Notes under the pieces: generated by a model
Seen by the model: the letters and a program-made list of their open reading frames with translations, nothing else
Databases searched by the model: none
Told to the model about the DNA's origin: nothing
Part shown: one piece after another, positions 47,159-55,627 of the stretch
Layout: each line of letters starts with the position of its first letter
Position numbering within the stretch: position 1 is the stretch's first letter
Position numbers and translations under genes: made by a program
Source of the DNA: Candidatus Fimenecus excrementigallinarum
Lineage (GTDB): Bacteria > Bacillota > Clostridia > Oscillospirales > Acutalibacteraceae
Length of the DNA: 64,000 nucleotides
Direction of reading: 5' to 3'
Assembly: GCA_018714805.1 (NCBI GenBank)
Contig: DVMW01000026.1
Coordinates: 17,952 to 81,951 of the forward strand

Positions 47159-47698
47159 ATGAAAGTCCAAACCAAGCTGCACAAGCTCATTCTGACGGCG
47201 CTGTTTTTGGCGCTCGCGCTCGTCCTGCCGTTTTTAACCGGACAAATCCCGGAGATTGGCTCCATGCTCTGCCCGCTGCACATCCCGGTGCTGCTGTGCG
47301 GATTTGTGTGCGGCTGGCCCTGGGGGCTTGCGGTCGGCTTTGTCGCGCCGCTGTTCCGCTCGCTTTTGCTCGGTATGCCGCCGGTCTTCCCGACCGCCGT
47401 GTGCATGGCGTTCGAGCTCGCCGCCTACGGCGCCGTCGCGGGGCTGATGTACAGGCTCCTGCCGCGCAAAAAGCCCTTCATCTACTGCGCGCTGCTGCTC
47501 GCGATGCTTATCGGCCGCCTTGTCTGGGGACTTGCCATGGCGGTCTGCATGGGTCTTTCGGGCAGCACGTTTACGCTGTCGGCATTCGCGGCGGGCGCCG
47601 TCCTCAACGCCGTGCCCGGCATCCTTTTGCAGCTCGCGCTCATTCCCCTTTTGGTCATGCTGTTTGAAAAAACCAGGTACCTGCGGCCGCAGGCGTAA
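47159..47698 (+). CDS. ECF transporter S component (substrate unknown)
   Basis: Small 6-TM-like protein, LTALFLALALVLPFLTG N-terminus, FPTAVCMAFELAAYGAVAGLMYR; AAGGAAG SD. Confidence 0.75.
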   Translation: MKVQTKLHKLILTALFLALALVLPFLTGQIPEIGSMLCPLHIPVLLCGFVCGWPWGLAVGFVAPLFRSLLLGMPPVFPTAVCMAFELAAYGAVAGLMYRLLPRKKPFIYCALLLAMLIGRLVWGLAMAVCMGLSGSTFTLSAFAAGAVLNAVPGILLQLALIPLLVMLFEKTRYLRPQA

Positions 47699-47710
47699 GG
47701 AGGCCTTTCT

Positions 47711-48775
47711 ACGCGCGAAAAAATCCCGGAAAACCTGCTGCGGCACGTTCGGACGCACCCGCTTTTGACCGCACAGGACGTATACAAGTTCCTGTACCAA
47801 AGCGCGTTCGGCTGCGCGCACCTTGCGCCCGCAAAGCAAGAAGCGCAGGCAGAGCTCCAAGCCGAATATGCACGATTAAAGCCCGCCGAAACGGCCGTTG
47901 AGCCGCTCGACGGGCCGTTTGCGCGCGTCCCCTTAGGCCTTTTGCGCGAGGGCCTGGACGCCGGTACGCTCGCCGGACTCTTTTGCGCCTCTGCCGAGGC
48001 TGCGCCGACAGACAAAGCGGCGTTCCGCGCGCTGCTGGCGGCGGCGCTGCGGCAGGCAAAGCAGGGCGCGCTCCCCTTCCCGGCCGGCGCGCTTTCGGAA
48101 GCCTTCCAATCGCTTGCCGCGCAGGGCTTCCCCGCCGTGCGCCACTCCGCCGCTTACCGTGCGGCCTACCGCCCCGCCTACCGCGTTATCGCACAGCGCT
48201 TCCTGCCTTTTCTGCCGCTTCTTGCGCGCATCGACACGCTGCTGAAAGACGGTCCCGTCCTCGTCGCCGTTGACGGCGGCAGCGCGAGCGGCAAAACGGA
48301 GCTCGGGGCGATGCTCTGCGCGCTGTACGGCTGCACGGTTCTGCACATGGACGATTTTTTCCTGCGGCCGCAGCAGCGCACGCCCGAACGGTATGCAGAA
48401 CCCGGCGGCAACGTGGACCGCGAGCGGTTTTTAGAGGAGGTCCTCCGGCCGCTTAAGGCGCGAAAGCCCATCGCCTACCGGCGGTTTTCCTGTCAAACCA
48501 TGACGCTGCAGCCGGCGCAGACCCTTTTGCCGGACCGGCTGACCGTTGTGGAGGGCACCTATGCGCTGCACCCGGACCTTGCCGGATACTATGACCTCTC
48601 GGTCTTTCTGGAAATTGACCCGCAGCTGCAGCGCGAACGGCTCTCCCGGCGCGAAACGCCCGAAAGCCTTCACCGTTTTATGTCCGTTTGGATTCCGCTC
48701 GAGCAAGCTTACTTTGACGCCCTGTGCGTCCCGCAGCGCTGCGATTTACGTATTCGGGCGGCAGACGAGAGGTAA
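47711..48775 (+). CDS. Uridine kinase-like P-loop kinase with N-terminal domain (ACG start proposed; TTG at 47765 is the first canonical start)
   Basis: VLVAVDGGSASGKTELGAML; VLHMDDFFLRPQQRTPERYAEPGGNVDRERF; AAGGAGG 7 nt before ACG 47711. Confidence 0.75.
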   Translation, partial: TREKIPENLLRHVRTHPLLTAQDVYKFLYQSAFGCAHLAPAKQEAQAELQAEYARLKPAETAVEPLDGPFARVPLGLLREGLDAGTLAGLFCASAEAAPTDKAAFRALLAAALRQAKQGALPFPAGALSEAFQSLAAQGFPAVRHSAAYRAAYRPAYRVIAQRFLPFLPLLARIDTLLKDGPVLVAVDGGSASGKTELGAMLCALYGCTVLHMDDFFLRPQQRTPERYAEPGGNVDRERFLEEVLRPLKARKPIAYRRFSCQTMTLQPAQTLLPDRLTVVEGTYALHPDLAGYYDLSVFLEIDPQLQRERLSRRETPESLHRFMSVWIPLEQAYFDALCVPQRCDLRIRAADER

Positions 48776-48833
48776 AACGCCTGACAACCAACCGGCCTTG
48801 CAAAAGCGCAGGGTCGGGGGCTTTACACAAAAA

Positions 48834-48858
48834 GGGCGGGGCCGCAAAAGCCCCGCCC
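48834..48858 (+). terminator. Intrinsic terminator of the kinase gene
   Basis: GGGCGGGGC-CGCAAAA-GCCCCGCCC then GATTCTTTTT. Confidence 0.8.
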
Positions 48859-48910
48859 GATTCTTTTTGCATATTGCTTTGCCCAAACGCGCTTCCTGCG
48901 GATAACCAAC

Positions 48911-49093
48911 CTAATTCCGCTCTGTGAAATAATCTATAATTTTTTGGCTTTCTTCTGTTTGCCCGTACTTTTGCTGCAACAAATCATAGCATTCCGGGAC
49001 AAACGGATTGGCAGAAATCAAACGAAGCAAAGTTTCTGCAAATTTATCCTGTGGGAACATAGGATTTTTTAAATTCATAATTAACGATTTCAT
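48911..49093 (-). CDS. Small hypothetical protein (60 aa)
   Basis: Open frame in locally AT-rich DNA; no recognisable family, no clear SD. Confidence 0.3.
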   Translation of the reverse strand: MKSLIMNLKNPMFPQDKFAETLLRLISANPFVPECYDLLQQKYGQTEESQKIIDYFTERN

Positions 49094-49181
49094 TATACGA
49101 CTTTTTATACGACTTTTTCTTACGCTTTTTTGGATTTTTTCGGACTATATTACACCTTGCAAAAAGAAAATCGAAAACAGA

Positions 49182-49225
49182 AAATCCCCCGAAAACCTTG
49201 ATAAATCAAGACCCTCGGGGGATTT
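49182..49225 (-). terminator. Terminator downstream of tRNA-Lys
   Basis: AAATCCCCCGA...TCGGGGGATTT inverted repeat with T-rich tail on the minus strand. Confidence 0.75.
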
Positions 49226-49229
49226 CTTT

Positions 49230-49305
49230 TGGTGAGCCATCGGAGATTCGAACTCCGGACACCTTGATTAAAAGTCAAGTGCTCTACCGACTGAGCTAAT
49301 GGCTC
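49230..49305 (-). tRNA. tRNA-Lys (anticodon TTT), CCA encoded
   Basis: Minus strand: GAGCCATTAGCTCAGTCGGTAGAGCACTTGACTTTTAATCAAGGTGTCCGGAGTTCGAATCTCCGATGGCTCACCA; cloverleaf pairs throughout. Confidence 0.97.
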
Positions 49306-49344
49306 GTATTGGCGGCGAGAGACCCCGCCGCGGCTGACATTCGC

Positions 49345-49596
49345 TTAAAAGAACAGCATCAACAGCGTTGCGGCAAATGCGAGCACGAAGAAAACGATTG
49401 CGATATACTTCGTGAGCTTCGCAAGCATCGCCTCACGCGTTCTGCCCTTGTGCTTGCCGAAGAAGGTATCGGACCCGCCGCCGGTGATTGCGCCGGAAAG
49501 CCCGCCCTCGCGGCTCTTCTGCATCAGGACAATCACAATCGTAGCGACCGACAGCAAAATCAGCACCACGCCGAGAACAATCTCAAGAGCGCCCAT
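49345..49596 (-). CDS. secG: Preprotein translocase subunit SecG
   Basis: MGALEIVLGVVLILLSVATIVIVLMQKSREGGLSGAITGGGSDTFFGKHKGRTREAMLAKLT. Confidence 0.96.
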   Translation of the reverse strand: MGALEIVLGVVLILLSVATIVIVLMQKSREGGLSGAITGGGSDTFFGKHKGRTREAMLAKLTKYIAIVFFVLAFAATLLMLFF

Positions 49597-49893
49597 ATCT
49601 CTACCTCCGTTCGACCAGTATAGTTTTCCAATGCCTTGGTATTCTATCACACCGTGCGCAAAATTGCAAGACTTTTTTCATTTTTCCCGCGGATTTTCCG
49701 GGCAAACGGCGGCCGAAAAAAACGGCGCGCGCCTGCATATCTTTCCGCGCGCGGCATATACTACGAATGCAAAAGTCATGGTTCATTCTGCGTTTGCACC
49801 GGACTTTTGCCCGCCCGCTTTTTTTGCGGGCGGTTATGTTGAAAAAGACGCGAAGAGGCCGGGGCCGCTTCGCGTTTTGTTATGCCCGCCTTC

Positions 49894-50085
49894 TTACGGC
49901 GCGCCGTCGTCCTTCGGCGGTTCTATCACGCCGTGCTCCGCCTCAAAAGCGCGGATGCATTGTCGAATCAGATATAAAATCTGCCCGTTCGCCGAGCGGC
50001 CCTCATATTTCGCGATATAATGCAGCTTGCGGTGCAGCTCCGGGTCAACCTCGATTCCCAGATGTTTATTGGATTTGTTGCGCAT
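49894..50085 (-). CDS. Ribbon-helix-helix (Arc-like) DNA-binding protein
   Basis: HLGIEVDPELHRKLHYIAKYEGRSANGQILYLIRQCIRAFE. Confidence 0.75.
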   Translation of the reverse strand: MRNKSNKHLGIEVDPELHRKLHYIAKYEGRSANGQILYLIRQCIRAFEAEHGVIEPPKDDGAP

Positions 50086-50094
50086 AAAACCACC

Positions 50095-50128
50095 AATCAT
50101 CTTAGTTTCAGTTTATTTTAAGATGATT
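50095..50128. promoter_or_regulatory. Perfect 10-bp inverted repeat in the RHH/SLOG divergent intergenic region
   Basis: AATCATCTTA (50095-50104), 14-nt spacer, TAAGATGATT (50119-50128). Confidence 0.6.
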
Positions 50129-50188
50129 TCGTGGTAAAATGTGCTGGGAATACTTGTTTTAAGTATACTAAATTCCGAGGTGAGCGCG

Positions 50189-50707
50189 ATGACCTGTACA
50201 TTTTTCGGGCACCGGGACGTACCGCCGGAGCTCGAGCCGGTTTTGCAAGCGGCGTTGACGCAGCTGACGGAGCGCAGGCAGGTCTGCCGCTTCCTTGTCG
50301 GGAATCAGGGCGGCTTTGACAGGATGGCGCTGCGCGTCCTTCGGCGGCTTTGCAAGACGCACCCCGGCCTGCAGGTTTCTGTTGTTTTGGCTTATAACCC
50401 CGGGCGTCTGCCGCCGCGCGCCGCGCGGGAGGACAACACCTGGCTTTTCCCGGAGGCGCTCGAAAACGTTCCCCCGCGCTTTGCGATAGACCGGCGGAAC
50501 CGCTGGATGCTGTCTCAGGCGGAATATGTCGTTACCTTTGTGCAGGCGACGGTCGGCGGCGCGGCGAAATACCGGGCTCTTGCGCTTCGGCAGGGCAAGC
50601 GGGTCCTTGACCTTGCGGCGCGCGTACCGCCCGCCGGCTCACCGCAGCACGAGCCTTACGCCGAGGTTCAAAACGCCGGCGAGCACCATGACGAGCACGG
50701 GATTTAG
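50189..50707 (+). CDS. SLOG-family (DUF1273/YpsA-like) protein
   Basis: MTCTFFGHRDVP; FLVGNQGGFDRMALRVLRRL; RRNRWMLSQAEYVVTFV...GGAAKYRALALRQGKRVLDLA; 3' end overlaps the chromate transporter gene. Confidence 0.8.
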   Translation: MTCTFFGHRDVPPELEPVLQAALTQLTERRQVCRFLVGNQGGFDRMALRVLRRLCKTHPGLQVSVVLAYNPGRLPPRAAREDNTWLFPEALENVPPRFAIDRRNRWMLSQAEYVVTFVQATVGGAAKYRALALRQGKRVLDLAARVPPAGSPQHEPYAEVQNAGEHHDEHGI

Positions 50708-51199
50708 CTTCGTTTTGCGCAGCAGCAAAAAGCAAACCGCGAAAATGACGATGAGCGTCCAGTTGGTCGCGGCAAGGGCGATTGCGCCGCCGCCCCAAAA
50801 CGCCGTAACGAGCACCGAGACGCCCGCCGACGCAATCATCGCGACGACCGCGGGTCGCAAAGAGCCGAGGACGCCCTGGAGCATCTGCATATTGCGGAAT
50901 TTGAAATAGAGCTTGGCGAGCACCAGCACCAGCACGCACGACGGCAAAATGCAGCCGAACGTCGCCACAACGGCGCCGGGGACGCCGGCAATCTTGATAC
51001 CGACGAAGGTGGCGGCGTTGACCGCGATGGGGCCGGGCGTCATTTGGGAGATGGTGATAAGGTCCGTAAACGCCTGCATCGTCAGCCAGCCGTGCTGCGA
51101 CACAATCTGTTCCTCAATCAGCGGCATGGCGGCGTAGCCCCCGCCGAAGCTGAAGAGCCCGATTTGCAGAAAACTCCAGAAAAGCTGCCAGTAAATCAT
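50639..51199 (-). CDS. Chromate transporter half-protein
   Basis: GLFSFGGGYAAMPLIEEQIV; ISQMTPGPIAVNAATFVG. Confidence 0.92.
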   Translation of the reverse strand: MIYWQLFWSFLQIGLFSFGGGYAAMPLIEEQIVSQHGWLTMQAFTDLITISQMTPGPIAVNAATFVGIKIAGVPGAVVATFGCILPSCVLVLVLAKLYFKFRNMQMLQGVLGSLRPAVVAMIASAGVSVLVTAFWGGGAIALAATNWTLIVIFAVCFLLLRKTKLNPVLVMVLAGVLNLGVRLVLR

Positions 51200-51762
51200 T
51201 GCGCACGCCCCTTTCGCTTGTGCCAAAGCGTGCGCACCACGCCGACGGCGGCGCAGACGAGCACGATGTACACGACGTTGACGTCGAAGAAACACGCCGC
51301 GACAAAGGCGAGCGCCATAATGACGTCCGAGGCGGCGCTTTTTTCCCGCACGACGCCCGCGCCCATATCAAAGACGACCGACGCAATCACCGCCCCTACG
51401 CCCGCCTGCATTCCCTCCAAGAGCGCGGCGACGACGAAGTTTTCACGGAACGCGTCGTAGAACACGGAAATCAGCGAAATGATGGCGAACGGCGGAAGGA
51501 TGGTCGCCAGGATTGCGACGAGCGCCCCCAAGACCCCGGCGAGCTTGTACCCGACGACGATGGCGCCGTTGACGGCAATCGCCCCGGGCGAGGACTGCGC
51601 AATCGCGACGAGGTCGAGCATTTCGTCCTCCTCAATCCAGTGAAGCTTGTCGACGAATTTCTTTTTCATCAGGGTCACGATGACGTACCCGCCGCCGAAG
51701 GTGAACGCGCTTAAGTACAGCGTAGAAAAAAACAGCTTGCGCAACACGATATGCTTTTTCAT
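51196..51762 (-). CDS. Chromate transporter half-protein (paired)
   Basis: SAFTFGGGYVIVTLMKKKFVDKLHWI; AIAQSSPGAIAVNGAIVVGYKLAG. Confidence 0.92.
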   Translation of the reverse strand: MKKHIVLRKLFFSTLYLSAFTFGGGYVIVTLMKKKFVDKLHWIEEDEMLDLVAIAQSSPGAIAVNGAIVVGYKLAGVLGALVAILATILPPFAIISLISVFYDAFRENFVVAALLEGMQAGVGAVIASVVFDMGAGVVREKSAASDVIMALAFVAACFFDVNVVYIVLVCAAVGVVRTLWHKRKGRAQ

Positions 51763-51861
51763 GGGCACCTCCCGAAAACGCCTACAGTATACTCTATTTT
51801 CCAGGAGAAGTAAAGAAACGGCGGCGAGCCGAAGCCCGCCGCCTGTTTTGCCGCCTGCCGC

Positions 51862-54225
51862 TTACTGCTTGAGCGGGATATTCCCTCTCGCAAGGTCGGC
51901 GATGATGCCGTCGGTCACCGCGGTGACCTCCTCACGCGTGCGGGTGCGTTCCGGGTCGGAAAACGTCAGGCGCACCGTGATGGACTTGCGTCCCGCGTCG
52001 TCGCGGTAGGTGTCCACCGCCTGCGCCGATTTCAGCCACGCGCAGCCCGCGTTTTCAATGGCCTTCCCGATAGGCGCGTAGGTTTCGCTTAAGAACGTCA
52101 AATCCGCCTCCATTTCCGGGAAGCGCGACGGCTCCGCGTACACAATGCCGAGGTCCTCGACCGCGGCAAAGGCGGGGACGTCGAGCTCTGCATAGACCAT
52201 CGCCGCCTTGCGGTCGATTTTTTTGGCGACCGCCGGGTGCACGACGCCGATTTCGCCAACCGCTTCCCCGCCGCACAGCACCGCGTTCAAATTGCGCGGG
52301 TGCTGGTAGTCGTGCGCCGCCTCCAACGCGGCAAACGTCAGCGGACGGTGCTTGATTTCATCGGCCAATACCGCGAGCATATCGCGCAGCCTGTAATACA
52401 GTTCCTCTGTCGAGTTTGTGCGGGAGAACAGCGTCACGCCGAGCTTTTTGTACTCCTTGCAAAGCCCGTTTTCGTCGAGGCCGTCCACAACCCGGCCGAT
52501 TTCAAAAATGCCGAATTCCGGCGCGTAGGCCGCGTTCGCGCGCGCCTGGCAAAGCTGGGTCGGAATCATGGAGCGCCGCAGCGTTTCGATGTTCGGGTTC
52601 GTCGCGCCCGTCAGCTTGACGTTCGGCTCGACGGAAAGCCCCAGCTCGCGGTACTCGTCGTAATACGCCCAGATGTAGGAGTGGACCTCGTGCAGCGAAA
52701 ACCGCTTGACCAGCAGGTCCTTAATCCGGTCCTCAACGGTCTTTTCCGTTTCGGCGCGCACCGGGTACAGGGGCGAAACCGCCGTGTGCACGGCGAAGTT
52801 GTCGTAGCCGTAAATCCGGGTGATTTCCTCGATGATGTCCGCCTTGATGGTGACGTCCTTCGTGGCGCGCCAGCTCGGGACGCGCACGCTAAAGCGGTCG
52901 CCCTCGTTTTCGACGCCGAAGCCCAAGGCGCGCAGCGTGTGGACAATCGTGTCGTTGGGAATTTCAATGCCGGTGTAGCGGTCGACGTACGCCTTGTCAA
53001 AGGTCAGCGTGACCTCGGGGTAGCGCCGGGCGTATTCGTCCGTCAGGGAGGAAACGACGCGCGCGTCGCGGTCGGTGTCGGTCAGAAGCTTGACGAAGCG
53101 CGCGATGGCGGGAACCGTCATTTCGGGGTCCAGGCACTTTTCGTAGCGCATGGACGCGTCCGTGCGGTGGGACAGGCGCACCGTCGATTTGCGCACGGAG
53201 ACCGCGTCGAACGTCGCGGATTCGAGCGTCAGGGTCGTCGTGTCCTCGACAATCTCGGAGTCGAGGCCGCCCATGATGCCCGCTATGGCCACGGGCGTCG
53301 TGCCGTTGCAAATCATCAGAGTGTTTTCGTCGATGTGCCGCTCCACGCCGTCGAGCGTCCGGAAGGCAAACGGCTCGGAAAAACGGCGCACGCGCAGCTT
53401 TTCGACCTTGCGCGAGTCGAACGCGTGCATGGGCTGACCCATTTCAAGCATCAGGTAATTCGTCAGGTCCGCTAAGAAATTGATGGCGCGCATCCCGCAG
53501 TAGTAAAGGCGGATGCGCATATTGACGGGGCTTACCTGCGTGTGGATGTTTTCAACCTGCAGGCAGGAATACCGCAGGCAAAGCGGGTCTTCGATTTTCA
53601 AATCCACCTTGGGCAGACCGTCGTACACAGACAGGTCCGCCGTCTCCATGGGCTTTAACGGCCGGCCGGCCAGCGCGGCAAACTCCCGCGCAATGCCGTA
53701 ATGGCCCCAGAGGTCGGGGCGGTTGGTCAGGGATTTGTTGTCGACCTCAAACACGATGTCGTCAATCTGGTAGGCGGCTTTGATATCCGTGCCGTTTTCG
53801 AGCGGGTCCGTAATCTCCATAATGCCGGAGTGGTCGTCGCTTATCCCCAGCTCCTTTTCCGAGCAGCACATCCCGTTCGAGGTATAGCCCGCAAGCTTGC
53901 GCGGCGTGATTTCGAGCTCGCCCAGGCGCGCGCCCACCTTTGCAAAGGCGGTTTTCATACCCACGCGCACATTCGGCGCGCCGCAGACCACGTCGGTGAG
54001 CGCCCCGTCGCCCGCGTCGACCTTTAAAAGATGCAGCTTTTTCGATTCGGGGTGCGGCTCGACGGACTTGATTTCCGCGACGACGACGCCGGAAATGTCC
54101 GCGCCCTTATGGTAAATTTCGTTTTCGACCTCGGCGGTGGACAGCGAAAAACGGCGGATGAGCTCCATTTTGTCAAGCCCGGAAAAGTCCACGAAATCCG
54201 AAAGCCAGTTCATCGATAAAAACAT
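51862..54225 (-). CDS. pheT: Phenylalanyl-tRNA synthetase beta subunit
   Basis: MNWLSDFVDFSG; VEPHPESKKLHLLKVDAG; RPDLWGHYGIAREFAAL; C-terminal anticodon-binding domain. Confidence 0.97.
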   Translation of the reverse strand: MFLSMNWLSDFVDFSGLDKMELIRRFSLSTAEVENEIYHKGADISGVVVAEIKSVEPHPESKKLHLLKVDAGDGALTDVVCGAPNVRVGMKTAFAKVGARLGELEITPRKLAGYTSNGMCCSEKELGISDDHSGIMEITDPLENGTDIKAAYQIDDIVFEVDNKSLTNRPDLWGHYGIAREFAALAGRPLKPMETADLSVYDGLPKVDLKIEDPLCLRYSCLQVENIHTQVSPVNMRIRLYYCGMRAINFLADLTNYLMLEMGQPMHAFDSRKVEKLRVRRFSEPFAFRTLDGVERHIDENTLMICNGTTPVAIAGIMGGLDSEIVEDTTTLTLESATFDAVSVRKSTVRLSHRTDASMRYEKCLDPEMTVPAIARFVKLLTDTDRDARVVSSLTDEYARRYPEVTLTFDKAYVDRYTGIEIPNDTIVHTLRALGFGVENEGDRFSVRVPSWRATKDVTIKADIIEEITRIYGYDNFAVHTAVSPLYPVRAETEKTVEDRIKDLLVKRFSLHEVHSYIWAYYDEYRELGLSVEPNVKLTGATNPNIETLRRSMIPTQLCQARANAAYAPEFGIFEIGRVVDGLDENGLCKEYKKLGVTLFSRTNSTEELYYRLRDMLAVLADEIKHRPLTFAALEAAHDYQHPRNLNAVLCGGEAVGEIGVVHPAVAKKIDRKAAMVYAELDVPAFAAVEDLGIVYAEPSRFPEMEADLTFLSETYAPIGKAIENAGCAWLKSAQAVDTYRDDAGRKSITVRLTFSDPERTRTREEVTAVTDGIIADLARGNIPLKQ

Positions 54226-54241
54226 GGTGTCTCCCCCTTCC

Positions 54242-55294
54242 TTACTCGTCGTCCGTGAACTGCGACAGCGATTTCAGATTGCCGCTGTTGAGGTCGCGGA
54301 TGTCCTTGACGCCGTATTTCATCATGGCAAGGCGCGTCAGCCCCAGGCCGAACGCAAAGCCGGTGTATTTTTCGGGGTCGATGCCGCCCTCTTTTAACAC
54401 CACCGGGTGAATCATGCCGCACGGGCAAAGCTCAAGCCAGCCGCTGTGCTTGCAGGAGGGGCAGCCCTCGCCGCCGCAGATAAGGCAGCTGATGTCCAGC
54501 TCGAAGCCCGGTTCGACGAACGGGAAAAAGCCCGGACGAAGCCGCACCTTGATGTCGCGCCGGAACACCTCGGAGAGCATGGTTTTCATAAAGTAGATGA
54601 GGTTCGAAATGGAAATGTCCTTGTCGACCATCACGCCCTCCATCTGGAAGAACGTGTTCTCATGGCAGGCGTCGGTCGCCTCGTTGCGGAAGCAACGCCC
54701 CGGGAAAATCGCCTTAATGGGTACGCCATCGTTTACAAGCGCGTCGCGGTATTTTTTGTAGATGGCGTTCTGCGCGGCGGAGGTCTGCGTTTTCAAAAGC
54801 TGACCGTTTTCGAGGTAATACGTATCCTGCATATCGCGCGCCGGGTGCGCCTTCGGGATATTCAGCGACTCGAAGCACTCGTAATCGCTGACGACCTCGG
54901 CGTAATCCTCCACCGTAAAGCCCATTGATTTAAAGACGCGCTCGCATTCGCGCTGCACCAGCGTGATGGGATGGTACGACCCGCGCGTTACGTTTGCGGG
55001 CATCGACAAATCGAAAAGCGGCGTGCCTTCGATTTCGCGCCGCTGCGCCTCCTCTTTAAGCGCCTGCGTTTTTTCGGCGAGCAGCTCCTCGAGCGCCTTG
55101 CGCGTTTCGTTGACAAGCTGCCCCATTTTCGGGCGTTCCTCTTTGGACAGCGACCCCATGCTTTTGAGGAGGGCGGTCAGCTCCCCCTTTTTGCCGAGCA
55201 GCTGCACCCGCAGCGCCTCAAGCGCCTCAAGCGTTGAAACGCCCCGCAGCTGCGCCTCGGCGCGCGCGCGGATTTCTTCAAGCTTCTGCTTCAA
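54242..55294 (-). CDS. pheS: Phenylalanyl-tRNA synthetase alpha subunit
   Basis: LNIPKAHPARDMQDTYYL; FRNEATDACHENTFFQMEG; GFAFGLGLTRLAMMKYGVKDIRDL; TTG start at 55294. Confidence 0.97.
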   Translation of the reverse strand: MKQKLEEIRARAEAQLRGVSTLEALEALRVQLLGKKGELTALLKSMGSLSKEERPKMGQLVNETRKALEELLAEKTQALKEEAQRREIEGTPLFDLSMPANVTRGSYHPITLVQRECERVFKSMGFTVEDYAEVVSDYECFESLNIPKAHPARDMQDTYYLENGQLLKTQTSAAQNAIYKKYRDALVNDGVPIKAIFPGRCFRNEATDACHENTFFQMEGVMVDKDISISNLIYFMKTMLSEVFRRDIKVRLRPGFFPFVEPGFELDISCLICGGEGCPSCKHSGWLELCPCGMIHPVVLKEGGIDPEKYTGFAFGLGLTRLAMMKYGVKDIRDLNSGNLKSLSQFTDDE

Positions 55295-55339
55295 AGCCAA
55301 TCTTCCTTTCCGTCTGTAGCTTTTGTGCAAACACAAAAA

Positions 55340-55585
55340 CGCCGCCCCAAAAGGGACGGCGAAAAAGCCTTAAACCACCCTGTTTGCAAGGGAGCCGACA
55401 CTCCCGCGCCCGATAACGGCGGCGCCCGTCGCGGCCTACTGCGTTCTGTTCAGCCGCGCCGCTCCAAAGTGAAAGTTCGGCAAAAAGAGGCCCGAAATGC
55501 GCTTACAGCCCACGGCGCATTCTCTCTTGCGGGCGGAAGACCTTTGCCTACTGCCTTTTTCCCAGCGTTTGCAGTTCGGTTTTCG
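55340..55585 (-). ncRNA. T-box leader of pheST (Phe, UUC specifier proposed)
   Basis: Minus strand: AGAGAG motif, GAACTTTCACTTTGGAGC specifier region, AGGGTGG T-box-like element, terminator CGCCGTCCC-TTTT-GGGGCGGCG-TTTTTG. Confidence 0.85.
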
Positions 55586-55591
55586 ACTCAT

Positions 55592-55619
55592 AGTATAGCA
55601 TACTTTTAGAAAAATGCAA
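55592..55619 (-). promoter_or_regulatory. Promoter of the pheST T-box leader
   Basis: Minus strand TTGCAT, 16-nt spacer, TATACT. Confidence 0.65.
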
Positions 55620-55627
55620 GCAAAAAA

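Noticed and set aside
49894-50707. RHH/SLOG pair as a type II toxin-antitoxin module
   Set aside because: The genes are divergent rather than an operon, and the SLOG protein does not resemble a known toxin; regulation is a simpler reading.
50639-51762. Split chromate transporter as a broken gene
   Set aside because: Paired half-size CHR proteins encoded by adjacent genes are a normal arrangement in Firmicutes.
52237-53475. 412-aa + strand ORF
   Set aside because: Antisense shadow of pheT.
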